Positions 54,650 through 64,000 of a stretch of 64,000 nt of DNA are shown here, piece after piece; the stretch's first letter is position 1; each line of letters begins with the position of its first letter. The DNA is from Laterigemmans sp052161645 (GTDB taxonomy: Bacteria > Planctomycetota > Planctomycetia > Pirellulales > Pirellulaceae), in assembly GCA_052161645.1 (NCBI GenBank), contig CP197414.1, one strand, 5' to 3'. Made by a program: the position numbers and the translations under genes. The notes under the pieces are model-generated. The model did no database searches and was not told the DNA's origin. It saw only the letters and a program-made list of their open reading frames with translations.

Positions 54650-56602
54650 CTATCTGCGGATCACCGCCAGCCAATCTTGATTTTCACCGTCAACCTGCGG
54701 AGGCGCGCCCAAATTGGCCAATTCACCACCACGGATGCTTTGTTTTGAGCCAACAAGCAGCTCGCCACCCGACCGTGGGTTGTACCAGCGAACCGTAAAG
54801 AGCCCGCTCTGGCCGCTGAGGTCGAGTTCAGCTTCCTCGCTGGTGGCCAGGTAAACCAAGTACACCTCACCCGATTTGCAAAAGCAGTAGCGACGATTGT
54901 CTTTGGGGTTCGCGGCGACCAATTCATCGGCGGGTTGCATTTCCGCAAAGGGGATCGCTTGGTTGTGAAAGAATTCGATCGCAATGCGACAATAATCCCA
55001 GCTCCGATCTCGGCTCCGCCAATCCTCGCATACCAGATCATTTTCAGCGAATTGGTAGCCAAAGTAATACTCCACCCCGGCGCCGCCACCCATCAATGTT
55101 CCCCATAGTGTTTGACGGCGGACTTCGTGTTCGGTGTAAATATATTCTCCGCTGCGGTCACGACCATCAAAACCTCGATAACCCAAGTCGGGTGGTTGGC
55201 CGTGCGCAGCGCTGCCCGATTCATCAAAGGCGACAACCCAGGGCTTACCCGCTTGCTGTGAAGCACGCACCCATTTCACAACTTGCCAATGCGTGTCTTT
55301 GATGTGACTGTTCTGCAGAGAAAGCCCTGATAGTTTTGTTTTGTCACCGATCAAAGCCTTGTACACGTGATCTTGTTGATTCGGAAAGGTATGCACCACA
55401 ATGGGATGGTGATATGGGTCGAGTTTGGTAATGAAGTCAATCATGGCGATTTGCTCTTCGCTCGATTGCGTGTTCTCCTCGCCGAGGTTCCAGTTGAGTG
55501 CCAAGTTATGTCCGAATCTGGCGATCAGCTCTCGACAGTACAGTTTTCGCTCCGGCCCCAGTTTGCCGCCGTCCAGCGATTCCGGCACAAGTTTGACGTT
55601 TTGTTTAGGGCCGTGGCGATCATCGTCAATTTCCGTTTCTTGCATTTTGAAATGCAAATACATACCCCGCGTGGTACCGTGATCAAAAATGATGCCCCAT
55701 TGATCTAGTTTGCTACAGTCATAATGCAGCTTGTCATTGCGACTAACAAATGGCCAGACATTGTCTCCGTCACCTCCGGCGTTATAGGTCAAGAATGAAA
55801 AAGCGTTGCAACCTTTGCCCGCAAGATAGTTGATGGCACCAATCAGACCTTTGCCCTTGCCACCTTGCCAGCTCGGGTCGCCATCACGCCAGTCTTTTCG
55901 ATGCGGCGCGAATGTCTTTAGTGGCACTTTCCTGGGCTTGCCCGCGATTGTGCCATCAAAGTCAGCGTAGCCCAGCAGTGTCTCAGGCGCGTCGGCACCG
56001 ACCTTCAGGAAGTACGTACCTGATCCGGCAAATCGCAAGTACCTTTCCCCGACGTATTCTAATCGTCCCTGGGCGCGAAGATCTCGCCCCAATTCATCGG
56101 ACGGCACGATGCGGAAACTTCCCGTTCCGCCGTCATACGGTGGGAGAGGTTCCGTCGAGGGTTCGTCCGCAGCGACCTCGGTGCGCCCCTGCCGGAACGA
56201 AATTCGATAGTCCCAGCGGCCCGGTTTATCAGGAGCAAGATGCGCCCGCCAGGCTGTCCCGCTGTGCGCGGAACTTTCCGCCGCATTGCCATCTGCCGCG
56301 AAGTATCCTGGAACGATGTAAGTTGGCTCCCCTGATTCATGCGCAAAAGTGACGTTCATTTCATAGTCAAGAAACGGATTCGGTGATTCGTCCGTCTCGT
56401 TTGCAAACGGCCCGTTCAACGTTAGCGTGACCTTGTGCCATTGCTTCAGTTCGCCAGCAACTGCAACCGTGGCGTCCCCATTCTGAGCGGAGAGTTTACC
56501 GGCGGTTTGGATGGCAACTAAGCAGGCAAGTAAAATCGCTGGCAACTTCAGTGCCGCCGCCGGAACGTAGCAGTTTGCGATCACTAGTGTTGTTGGCGTC
56601 AT
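54650..56602 (-). CDS. DUF5060 / DUF4038-like putative glycoside hydrolase
   Basis: 650 residues with signal peptide (LKLPAILLACLVAIQTAGKLSA). An N-terminal DUF5060 beta-sandwich (about 50-160: LKQWHKVTLTLNGPFANE, PGRWDYRISF), then a TIM-barrel-like domain (YFLKVGADAPETLLGYADFDG, HFKMQETEIDDDR, NLGEENTQSSEEQIAMIDF, WVVAFDESG) and a C-terminal beta domain. Putative extracellular polysaccharide hydrolase; the candidate acidic residues are in NLGEEN and AFDESG. Divergent from the isomerase-like gene at 56774. Confidence 0.85.
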   Translation of the reverse strand: MTPTTLVIANCYVPAAALKLPAILLACLVAIQTAGKLSAQNGDATVAVAGELKQWHKVTLTLNGPFANETDESPNPFLDYEMNVTFAHESGEPTYIVPGYFAADGNAAESSAHSGTAWRAHLAPDKPGRWDYRISFRQGRTEVAADEPSTEPLPPYDGGTGSFRIVPSDELGRDLRAQGRLEYVGERYLRFAGSGTYFLKVGADAPETLLGYADFDGTIAGKPRKVPLKTFAPHRKDWRDGDPSWQGGKGKGLIGAINYLAGKGCNAFSFLTYNAGGDGDNVWPFVSRNDKLHYDCSKLDQWGIIFDHGTTRGMYLHFKMQETEIDDDRHGPKQNVKLVPESLDGGKLGPERKLYCRELIARFGHNLALNWNLGEENTQSSEEQIAMIDFITKLDPYHHPIVVHTFPNQQDHVYKALIGDKTKLSGLSLQNSHIKDTHWQVVKWVRASQQAGKPWVVAFDESGSAAHGQPPDLGYRGFDGRDRSGEYIYTEHEVRRQTLWGTLMGGGAGVEYYFGYQFAENDLVCEDWRSRDRSWDYCRIAIEFFHNQAIPFAEMQPADELVAANPKDNRRYCFCKSGEVYLVYLATSEEAELDLSGQSGLFTVRWYNPRSGGELLVGSKQSIRGGELANLGAPPQVDGENQDWLAVIRR

Positions 56603-56773
56603 CGTATTTTGCTCGCGGCAGAAGGAGGTTTGCGGCGGAAAAGGTTCCAGCGTCTGTCAAATGCTCGTTGCGGTTACTATTCTGACATAGGCTGCAGGCG
56701 CGGTGGAGAGCCGCTTGCGTTTTTTTCGATAGTCCCTCAACACTCGACAATTTTTTTGCGAAAGGACCACCTG

Positions 56774-57733
56774 ATGCAGCGGCGACAATTTACCAAAACA
56801 ATGATCATGACCGGCGCGGTCGCGATTGGCACTCGCAACTTATTCGCCCAAGAGCCTTCGCAACAGCCTTTTTCACTTGCCTTTGCACCGCATCCTGGGA
56901 TGTTCAAGTCGCTTGGCGGCGCCGACGTGCTGGACCAAATTCGTTTTGCCCACGATCAAGGGTTCACGGCGTGGGAGCACAACGCGATGCCCGGGGAGAC
57001 CCCGAGTCGGCAGGAGCAGATTGGGCAACTGTTAAAAGATCTCAACATGCGAATGGGAGTTTTTGTCGCGTATGCGGACTTCGAACGGCCAACATTTGCG
57101 GTGCAAAAGCCCGAGTACCGCGAGGAAGTGTTGATGAAAGTTCGCCAGTCAGTTGAGATTGCCAAGCGTTGTGGCGCCAAATATGTCACGGTCGTGCCGG
57201 GTTCTATTGATCAACAATCGATCCACGATGCCGAGTGGAATAATTATGGTGGCGGACGGCTCGCCGCCGGCTATCAGCTGGCCAACGTGATCGAGTTGTT
57301 GCGAGAATGCGCGGCAATTTTAGAGCCTCACGATTTGGTAATGGTACTCGAACCGCTTAATCAGTTAACCAACCATGGCGGTTTGTTTTTGCAACGATCG
57401 GATCAGGCATTCGCGATTTGCCGCGCGGTAAACAGTCCAGCCTGCAAAATCTTATTTGATATTTATCACCAACAGATCACGGAGGGAAACCTTATTCCCA
57501 ACATCGATCGTTGTTGGCATGAAATTGGTTATTTTCAAATTGGAGATAACCCGGGCAGGAAGGAGCCAGGTACCGGCGAGATCAACTACAAACGTGTGCT
57601 GAGCCATATTCACGAGCGCAGCGTCAAGGAAGCTAAGAGCTTTATCTATGGAATGGAGCATGGCAATTCGCTACCGGGCGGCGGGGGAGAACGAGCGGTG
57701 ATCGACGCTTATCGTGCTGTCGATCCGAGTTAA
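56774..57733 (+). CDS. hydroxypyruvate-isomerase-like TIM-barrel protein
   Basis: 319 residues from ATG 56774, with AAAGGA at 56761-56766. Tat-like leader MQRRQFTKTMIMTGAVAIGTRNLFA. Xylose-isomerase-like barrel: FKSLGGADVLDQIRFAHDQGFTAWE, YVTVVPGS, LVMVLEPLNQ (metal Glu), CKILFDIYHQQITEGN (Asp/His), YFQIGDNPGRKEPGTGEINY and FIYGMEHGNS (Glu). Predicted sugar isomerase or epimerase, matching the 19-kb gene in fold and export. Confidence 0.86.
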   Translation: MQRRQFTKTMIMTGAVAIGTRNLFAQEPSQQPFSLAFAPHPGMFKSLGGADVLDQIRFAHDQGFTAWEHNAMPGETPSRQEQIGQLLKDLNMRMGVFVAYADFERPTFAVQKPEYREEVLMKVRQSVEIAKRCGAKYVTVVPGSIDQQSIHDAEWNNYGGGRLAAGYQLANVIELLRECAAILEPHDLVMVLEPLNQLTNHGGLFLQRSDQAFAICRAVNSPACKILFDIYHQQITEGNLIPNIDRCWHEIGYFQIGDNPGRKEPGTGEINYKRVLSHIHERSVKEAKSFIYGMEHGNSLPGGGGERAVIDAYRAVDPS

Positions 57734-57868
57734 TTGGGGAAATTTCAAGCCACGCGGTTTGAGTGACGATTGTATCAGTTTAGGTTTCCGCGGCTGGGCC
57801 GGACTGATTAGCCTGAAGAGTTGACAGTTTGCTCGATGAGTTCCTCGGTATGCTTGGTTTATAGAATA

Positions 57869-59845
57869 ATGCGAATTTTTGCTTCGATTTCCTTGTTGAT
57901 TTGCCTGGTTCTGGGTGGTGGGTTGGTAAACCGTTCTGTATTCGCGGCCGATACTATGCACGTCACGATTGACGCGCGGGAATTGCCTCGGAAATTGCTG
58001 CTTGCACAGATCGAACTGCCTCTGAGCCCGCAAGCGAAATCACATCGACTTGCCCTCTGGTATCCCAAATGGGTGCCCGGTTCGCACGGCCCGGGAGGAC
58101 CCGTCGAGAACTTGGCTGGTTTGATCATCGAAGATGGTGCCGGCAATCTGCTGACTTGGAAGCGAACGCCCGGCGAAGTTTATCGCTTGGAAGTGGATGT
58201 GCCGCCCGGTACGGAACAGCTGCGGATCGAGCTCCGCTACATCACCAATCAGCCCTCGGTCAATTCCATGGGGCATGACTCCTGGGGGAGTGATACCGTG
58301 GGTGTGATTAGCCCCAACACGGTGTTGCTATATCCCGAGTCGAGTGGCATTCGCAGCAGCAAAATTTCCTCCGAGTTCTTGCTGCCGATCGGCTGGCAAG
58401 CTGCCACCGCACTCCCGCCCCGCAGCCGTGCCTCGGACGACGAGGCAGCCGAGAGCCAAGCATCCGGAAGCCAAGATTCGCATGGCACTGCGGCTGTCAG
58501 CTTTGCACCCGTATCGCTAGAGACGTTTGTTGATAGCCCGCTGATGTGCGGGCCTCATTATCAGGTTTTGGATTTGGTCGAAGCGGAATATGCGGATTCG
58601 ATTCCTCCTCATCGGTTGCATGTTTTTCGTGACCAGCCTGTTGAGCAGGCGCTGGATGAGGAGATACTTGCCAAGTTGCGGGCGATGGTGACTGAAACTT
58701 ATCTGTTGACCGGCTCGCATCCCTTTGATCAATTCGACGTTTTACTCGGACTGACCGACGCCTTACCAGCCAACGGGCTAGAGCACTCGCAGTCGACTTT
58801 AAACGTGTTGCCACCCCGCGCCGTTGCCAGCGCGTCGGCATTTCGCGGTTGGAACCGGCTGTTGATTCCGCATGAGTATTTGCACGCTTGGTGTGGCAAA
58901 TATCGCCGGCCGGCGGGGATGGCGACCACAACCTTTCATGAACCCAAGGATACCGAACTGTTATGGGTCTACGAGGGTTTGACGCAGTACTTGGGAGAGT
59001 TGATTGAGGCTCGCAGTGGTTTAATGACCGATGCTCAGTTTCGCCATCGGCTGGTGGTCGAGCTGCGCAACGCCACCTATCAACAAGGTCGCAAATGGCG
59101 CAGCTTGGCTGATACTGGTGCCGCTGCACATATCTTGCGAGCCCGCAGTGACGCTTGGCCCGGTTTGCGGCGGAGCCAAGACTTCTACATGGAAGGAATG
59201 TTATTCTGGTTGGAAGCAGATGCCATTTTGAGGGCCAAGACCGAGGGTGAAAAGTCGCTTGATGATTTTTGCCGTAAGTTCTTTCAAGTTAAAAAGAAGT
59301 CGCCCCATCCAAACCCCTATACACGCCGTGATGTCGTGCGAATTTTGCAGGCGCTCCATCCTTACGATTGGGATGGACTGATTGCTCGGCGGGTCGAATC
59401 ATTGCAAACTGACTTCGATCCCAATGTGGCCAGCTTGCTCGGATACCGCTTCGTATCTCAACCTGATTTGGTTGAGGTGCCCGCTGACACGTTCCGCAAC
59501 GCCTCTGGTTTTGATCTGCGAGCATCATTGGGTGCTAGTTTCTCCAACGATGGCTTGGTGCGTGATTTATTGTTGGGGAGCCCCGCGGACAAAGCCCGGC
59601 TGCGCCCCGACATGCGGATCATCGCAGTTGCTGATCGCAAGTGGAGCACTGGAAATTTGGAAGCGGCAATTGTCGAAGCCCAACAGGGTACACCGATTGA
59701 GTTGCACGTGCTTGTGGGGGAGCAATTTAAAACGATTCAACTGCACTACTACGCGGGACCGAGAGCTTGGAATTTGGTTCGCGATGAGGAGCGACCCGAC
59801 TTGCTGGAAGCAATTCTCCAACCACTAGCCGAAAGATCGGAATGA
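57869..59845 (+). CDS. M61-family aminopeptidase with C-terminal PDZ
   Basis: 658 residues from ATG 57869 (MRIFASISLLICLVLGGG... signal peptide); an ATG at 57836 is an alternative. N-terminal domain with WYPKWVPGSHGPGGPVEN, then the zinc metallopeptidase core HEYLHAWCGKYRRPAG (His335, Glu336, His339) with downstream WVYEGLTQYLGELIEARSG, and a PDZ-like end (GLVRDLLLGSPADKARLRPDMRIIAV). Glycyl aminopeptidase family. Its stop overlaps the sulfatase start (ATGA). Confidence 0.85.
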   Translation: MRIFASISLLICLVLGGGLVNRSVFAADTMHVTIDARELPRKLLLAQIELPLSPQAKSHRLALWYPKWVPGSHGPGGPVENLAGLIIEDGAGNLLTWKRTPGEVYRLEVDVPPGTEQLRIELRYITNQPSVNSMGHDSWGSDTVGVISPNTVLLYPESSGIRSSKISSEFLLPIGWQAATALPPRSRASDDEAAESQASGSQDSHGTAAVSFAPVSLETFVDSPLMCGPHYQVLDLVEAEYADSIPPHRLHVFRDQPVEQALDEEILAKLRAMVTETYLLTGSHPFDQFDVLLGLTDALPANGLEHSQSTLNVLPPRAVASASAFRGWNRLLIPHEYLHAWCGKYRRPAGMATTTFHEPKDTELLWVYEGLTQYLGELIEARSGLMTDAQFRHRLVVELRNATYQQGRKWRSLADTGAAAHILRARSDAWPGLRRSQDFYMEGMLFWLEADAILRAKTEGEKSLDDFCRKFFQVKKKSPHPNPYTRRDVVRILQALHPYDWDGLIARRVESLQTDFDPNVASLLGYRFVSQPDLVEVPADTFRNASGFDLRASLGASFSNDGLVRDLLLGSPADKARLRPDMRIIAVADRKWSTGNLEAAIVEAQQGTPIELHVLVGEQFKTIQLHYYAGPRAWNLVRDEERPDLLEAILQPLAERSE

Positions 59846-61434
59846 GTTATCAGGTGAATCGATGGTGTTTTTTGTGGTTTGCCTGGCTTGGTTGCCTTTG
59901 TGGCGTGGTTACGGCGGATGAACCGCTTTCCCGACCAAATGTATTGGTCATAATGGTTGATGACCTCGGCTTTTCTGACGTCGGTTGTTATGGCGGGGAG
60001 ATTGAGACTCCCAACCTCGACCGGCTAGCGGTTCAGGGGCTTCGCTTCAGCCAGTTCTACAACACGGCCAAGTGTCATTCATCACGGATCTCGCTGTTGA
60101 CCGGATGTTATGCCTTGCAGGCTGGTAACGAGCAAATGACCCGCGCGGTGACGACAGCGGAGATGCTTGGTCAAGCTGGCTATTTTACGGCCATGACGGG
60201 CAAATGGCATCTGGCTCGGCAGCCCACTGACTTCGGATTCCAGCGTTACTTTGGTCATTTAAGCGGTGCCTGCAACTATTTTCGCGGAGATCAAACGTTT
60301 CGCCTCAACGGCCAGCCATGGACGGTGCCCGATGGCGGATTCTATACGACGGTGGCAAATGTTGATTATGCGATCGATTTCCTTGGCGAGGCACGTCAGA
60401 GCCAACGACCTTGGTATCTCTACGTGGCATTCAACGCGCCGCATGCTCCGTTGCAAGCCTTGGAAACCGATTATCGCAAGTATGAAGGTCGATATCAGAT
60501 AGGTTGGGATCAGATGCGTGCCCAGCGTGTTGCCAAACAGCAGGAGTTGGGATTAATGGGAGCCGATGTGCAACCCAGTCCACGCCCGGACCATATTCCT
60601 GCCTGGCACGACCTGGGGGCCGAACGGCAAGATTGGGAGAGTCGTCGCATGACCACGCTGGCCGCGATGATCGACCGTGTCGATCAAGAGGTTGGGCGGT
60701 TGGTGAAAGATCTGGAGCGGGCAGGTGAGCTTGAAAACACGTTGATCCTTTTCGTATCTGACAACGGTGCGTGCCCCTACGATCGACGTTCCAATAATCT
60801 AAAAGCCGAGCCGACTAGTGGCGATGTTAGTTGGAGTGATTCCACGGGTTGGGCTTGGGCTCGCAACACGCCGTTTCGTTTTTACAAACAGAATCAATTT
60901 GAAGGTGGAATTTGCACTCCCGCGATCGTGCATTGGCCGGCTGGGTTGAAGCTGGCTCCCGGTGCAATCGTCGATTCACCAGCGCACTTGATTGACGTAC
61001 TGCCAACTTTGGCTGAGATTTGTGAAGTGACGATTCCGCAGCAGTGGCCCGGTCGGCAATTAAGTCCCTTAACGGGGATTTCTCTGGCTCCCGTGCTGGC
61101 GGGCAAGGCTCAGGAGAGTCGGCCGGCGATTCATTTTCAGTTCGCAAACGATCGCGGTTTGCGTGAAGGTGATTGGAAAATTGTTAGCTTTCGCAAGCAG
61201 CCTTGGGAGCTATATAATATCCGTCAAGATCGCAGCGAACTGAATAACCTGGCCGACGCGGAACCGAAACGTATGGCAGCCATGGTCCAAACTTGGACGG
61301 AGATGGCGGAGCGGGTCTTGCGAGCTGACAAAAAAGTCTACTCGCCAGTACGTCAGGAGCGAACCGGCTATGATCATCCTGATTGGACAAGTTTCGACGA
61401 TAAACTTGGGCCCATCGGCCGCCGGGGAAAGTGA
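59842..61434 (+). CDS. secreted sulfatase (alkaline-phosphatase superfamily)
   Basis: 530 residues with an N-terminal hydrophobic export segment. Metal ligands in VLVIMVDDLGFSDVG (Asp40, Asp41). The formylglycine motif is CHSSR (Cys78 to Arg82) instead of the commoner CxPSR, followed by ISLLTG; TGKWHLA and LFVSDNGACPYD are conserved. Cys78 needs formylglycine conversion. It would remove sulfate from a sulfated polysaccharide, as is common in marine planctomycetes. It is coupled to the M61 peptidase upstream. Confidence 0.9.
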   Translation: MSYQVNRWCFLWFAWLGCLCGVVTADEPLSRPNVLVIMVDDLGFSDVGCYGGEIETPNLDRLAVQGLRFSQFYNTAKCHSSRISLLTGCYALQAGNEQMTRAVTTAEMLGQAGYFTAMTGKWHLARQPTDFGFQRYFGHLSGACNYFRGDQTFRLNGQPWTVPDGGFYTTVANVDYAIDFLGEARQSQRPWYLYVAFNAPHAPLQALETDYRKYEGRYQIGWDQMRAQRVAKQQELGLMGADVQPSPRPDHIPAWHDLGAERQDWESRRMTTLAAMIDRVDQEVGRLVKDLERAGELENTLILFVSDNGACPYDRRSNNLKAEPTSGDVSWSDSTGWAWARNTPFRFYKQNQFEGGICTPAIVHWPAGLKLAPGAIVDSPAHLIDVLPTLAEICEVTIPQQWPGRQLSPLTGISLAPVLAGKAQESRPAIHFQFANDRGLREGDWKIVSFRKQPWELYNIRQDRSELNNLADAEPKRMAAMVQTWTEMAERVLRADKKVYSPVRQERTGYDHPDWTSFDDKLGPIGRRGK

Positions 61435-61445
61435 GTTTTAGATAG

Positions 61446-64000
61446 ATGTTACTGAAATCGAAAAGCAAGCTGACTCGTGCTTCTCGGAGGTGTTCTGGCG
61501 GGTCGCGGAAAATTGAATTTTTAGAGCATCGGCATTTACTGGCGTTTTCGTTTCTCGATCATTTTGATGCAGGCCTTTCGGTGAACTGGGAGATTCCACA
61601 GTTTGCCGGTCAAGGCATGGTGGCCCTCACTTCCGATCATGCCTTGGATTCAGGTGGGCAGGGGCTGGTATTTCAAGCTAGCGAGGAAGCCCCCAACGCC
61701 GAAGCATTGAACGAAATTATCTTGCATTTAGACCTGAGCCAAGCGGAATCGCCGTTGCTTAGTTTTCATCAGCTGGAAGGTCTGTTTGGCACTAACTGGG
61801 GTGATATCAACGAGCCCTTGGCTGATTTCCATCTGATCAGCGACCCTAATTCGCGGCCCGTGGAAGCCTATGGTGATGGGCTCTCAATCAGCGCTGACGG
61901 GGTGCATTGGTATCGACTGCTGGACCTTGAGGGCGGGGACATTAATCGAGGCGGAGATGGATTATGGCAATTCCATGAATATGATCTGCAAGCGAATGTT
62001 GATCGCTTGAACGGTGGCAGTGATCCTGCTGGAATTTCACTCAATGGCAACGTCCAAATTAAGTTTTCCCAGCTGGGAGATCGCCAGTTTCCGCATCGAG
62101 GCTGGGTAATCGATCGGGTTTCGGTAACGGATACTGAGACATCATTTACGACGGATCTAGATAGGGGTGTTTTTCACCGCTTTGGTTTGGCTGGGGAGTC
62201 ACGGACTGACTTTATGTATCGGGTGGCTTTGATTGGCGATGTGGGACCCGACACGCCGGTGTTGGTCGGCGTGCATGGTCGGGGAGGGGCTATTGAAAGT
62301 TACACGCACCGTTGGTTGCGAATCGCGGCCGATCCAGACAATTCAGTCGAAGATCTGATCATTGTGGCTCCTTGGTTTCGAGTCGGTGGGCGTTACCACA
62401 GTTATAATCATCTAAACTGGGAGTATGACAGCGGCAGGACGGCCGATCAGGTGTTGATAGATATTCTGGCTGATCTGGAAGACCAAGGAATGGGGCAAAC
62501 GGATCAAATTAAGCTTTTCGGCTATTCAGGTGGTGGACAGTTCTCGCAACGTTTTGCTACGGCCCATCCCGACCGCGTGGCGGCAGTGGTAGTTGGCGCA
62601 CCCTCGTCTCATGCGGTTCCTGATTTTGTCAAGCCTTATCCTTATGGGCTAGCGGACAATCCTGCCGAGCCACGTCCGGTGGATGTTGACTTTGATTTGC
62701 CCGCGGTGCTCCGGACCCCCACGATGTTTTGGGTTGGACAGGATGATAGTTTTGTTCCGCCAGAGTGTCAGCCGCCGATTCAAAGCAGTTGCAATCTTGA
62801 CCTTTCAGGCCCAGCACAATCGCAAGGGGAGGGGCGTTTGCAGCGTGCTTTAAATGTCTTTGAAGACTATGTCGCATTAGCGAATGATCTGCAGATTGAC
62901 TCCAGCGAACGATTGCATCGCTTTATGGTTGGAGAAGGCTACGGTCACAACTACGGACAATCTGTTCGCCAGAATTGGTACGACTTTCTCTTCCGGGATG
63001 TCAGTCAAATTGCCCGGGAGGTAGTTGTCTCCCCAGCCGTAGTGTTGACGGCCAGTAGTGAGCAGCAGTCCCAGCAATTGCCACAGCATATTGATTTGGT
63101 GGAACCGGGAAAAGAGTTTTGGTTGGAGGTTTGGGCAAATTCGCAATCTGCCGTTGGAAATGGAATCGAGGAAGCATCGTTAGAAATTTACTTTGATCAA
63201 CGACGAGCTGGCGTTGTTGAGGTGGAGGTAGGTCAAGCTTTTACTGATCAAGGCAGCACGGTGATTGATCAGTCAGCGGGGCGTATTCGTAGCTTGGCGG
63301 TAACCGCCAAGAATCCTGGAGCTGGCGTCGGAGAACACGCCTTGCTAGCGCGGGTACGATTTGAAGCGACCAGCCAAGCTCAAGCTGATAGTCAGATTGC
63401 CTTGGCAATACAAACCACGAGTCAGGACTGGGAGCTGAATGCTGGGGAGAGCATTGTCCCGGTGATTGCAGCCGTGCCAAAGTTGGATCTTCAAACTTCT
63501 GCCGACAAAGCAATGATCTACGGCTCAGCGATTCTTGACGCTGATTACGATGGGCAAGTAGGCGGTCACGAAAATGGCCTCGCGGGTGTCCCGGTGACTT
63601 TGCGAACCGCAGCGGGTGAAATTGCCCTGCGGGGCGGTAACCATGAGCCTGATGACTACGTGGCCGGTACGATTCTCAATTCGGTATCCGATGCTGCAGT
63701 CCTGTCGGCTGTTGGGACGACCGTCGTCGGGACCGCGGTGAGGGCTGGTGAACGGGATACTGCTTCCACGGGCGGTCACGTTTTCTCGCATCGCACGGAG
63801 ACCACTTGGCAGTCGTTTTGGCGACTTGACGCCGGCGCTCTACGAGTGGATTTTCCAACGCTGGCGTCTGAAGTTGAAATTGACATCGTCGCCGGGTCGA
63901 ACGGTTCGACTCGGCGAGGTAGGTTGTTGATTTATAATTCTGCGGGAGAATTACTCGCCGAAACTACATCTGACGCGCTTACCTCGGGAAATTTTCAGAC
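61446..64000 (+). CDS. large secreted alpha/beta hydrolase, 5' part, runs off the window
   Basis: Open for more than 851 codons from ATG 61446, 11 nt after the sulfatase stop. N-terminus is basic and contains IEFLEHRHLLAFSF, like the LExLExRxLL export segment of giant planctomycete surface proteins. A beta-rich domain (about 40-250) is followed by an esterase-like alpha/beta hydrolase (about 265-520): nucleophile elbow LFGYSGGGQFSQRF (Ser361), acid at FWVGQDDS (Asp433/434) and His501 in GEGYGHNYGQ. Further beta-sandwich domains follow (cohesin-like, then LILYNSAG-type repeats). Likely a polysaccharide-acting esterase or a polymer depolymerase; substrate unknown. Confidence 0.8.
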   Translation, partial: MLLKSKSKLTRASRRCSGGSRKIEFLEHRHLLAFSFLDHFDAGLSVNWEIPQFAGQGMVALTSDHALDSGGQGLVFQASEEAPNAEALNEIILHLDLSQAESPLLSFHQLEGLFGTNWGDINEPLADFHLISDPNSRPVEAYGDGLSISADGVHWYRLLDLEGGDINRGGDGLWQFHEYDLQANVDRLNGGSDPAGISLNGNVQIKFSQLGDRQFPHRGWVIDRVSVTDTETSFTTDLDRGVFHRFGLAGESRTDFMYRVALIGDVGPDTPVLVGVHGRGGAIESYTHRWLRIAADPDNSVEDLIIVAPWFRVGGRYHSYNHLNWEYDSGRTADQVLIDILADLEDQGMGQTDQIKLFGYSGGGQFSQRFATAHPDRVAAVVVGAPSSHAVPDFVKPYPYGLADNPAEPRPVDVDFDLPAVLRTPTMFWVGQDDSFVPPECQPPIQSSCNLDLSGPAQSQGEGRLQRALNVFEDYVALANDLQIDSSERLHRFMVGEGYGHNYGQSVRQNWYDFLFRDVSQIAREVVVSPAVVLTASSEQQSQQLPQHIDLVEPGKEFWLEVWANSQSAVGNGIEEASLEIYFDQRRAGVVEVEVGQAFTDQGSTVIDQSAGRIRSLAVTAKNPGAGVGEHALLARVRFEATSQAQADSQIALAIQTTSQDWELNAGESIVPVIAAVPKLDLQTSADKAMIYGSAILDADYDGQVGGHENGLAGVPVTLRTAAGEIALRGGNHEPDDYVAGTILNSVSDAAVLSAVGTTVVGTAVRAGERDTASTGGHVFSHRTETTWQSFWRLDAGALRVDFPTLASEVEIDIVAGSNGSTRRGRLLIYNSAGELLAETTSDALTSGNFQ

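Overview
The window looks like chromosomal DNA from a planctomycete of the Pirellulaceae type (Rhodopirellula relatives). The evidence is the gene content: an exosortase with a PEP-CTERM substrate, a large multi-domain planctomycete cytochrome (PSCyt1/DUF1587/1592/1588/1585) in tandem with a DUF1552 protein, a PVC-type beta-propeller/HEAT cytochrome, Tat-exported Gfo/Idh/MocA and xylose-isomerase-like proteins, a sulfatase, DUF1207 and DUF5060 proteins, and an N-terminal LExLExRxLL-like planctomycete export segment. lpxB shows a Gram-negative outer membrane. I saw no rRNA, tRNA, CRISPR array or intact insertion sequence.

Layout. 1-12.5 kb is a cell-surface polysaccharide/exosortase neighbourhood: the N-terminus of a Wzz-type chain-length/tyrosine-kinase protein, an exosortase, a PEP-CTERM protein, a decayed subtilase, the exosortase-associated CPBP (CAAX-like) protease, a FeeM-like N-acyltransferase, a DevC-DevA-DevB type ABC exporter operon, a YdcF-like protein and a Wza-type export lipoprotein. 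12.8-22.4 kb is a mosaic of single genes: two Gfo/Idh/MocA oxidoreductases, a YceI protein, small membrane proteins (including a 55-residue Pmp3/YqaE protein), a WYL-like small protein, a hydroxypyruvate-isomerase-like protein and moaA. 22.6-27.2 kb is the PSCyt/DUF1552 pair. 27.6-32.6 kb holds a divergent NtrC-like regulator and a 1000-residue TolC-like lipoprotein, separated by a strongly structured spacer. 33-41.2 kb has large planctomycete proteins of unknown function, a CBS protein and the propeller/HEAT cytochrome. 41.5-46.5 kb pairs a 1171-residue protein that I tentatively assign to the PPi-type PEP carboxykinase group with a YihY/BrkB membrane protein. 46.6-54.5 kb has a DUF1207 outer-membrane protein, a PDZ protein carrying an out-of-frame 16-nt repeat, a double-TM2 protein, a solitary dnaE2 and lpxB. 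54.6-64 kb is catabolic/exported: a DUF5060 glycoside-hydrolase-like protein, a sugar isomerase-like protein, an M61 peptidase overlapping a sulfatase, and the start of a large secreted alpha/beta hydrolase that runs off the window.

How they fit together: the left 12 kb probably makes, modifies, exports and anchors surface polymer and PEP-CTERM protein. The acyltransferase and DevCAB exporter share one divergent spacer there, which suggests an exported acylated small molecule linked to the exosortase system. The rest fits a heterotroph degrading sulfated or complex polysaccharides. Short tandem repeats (12, 15 or 16 nt) recur inside coding regions across the window, and one of them could switch a gene's reading frame.
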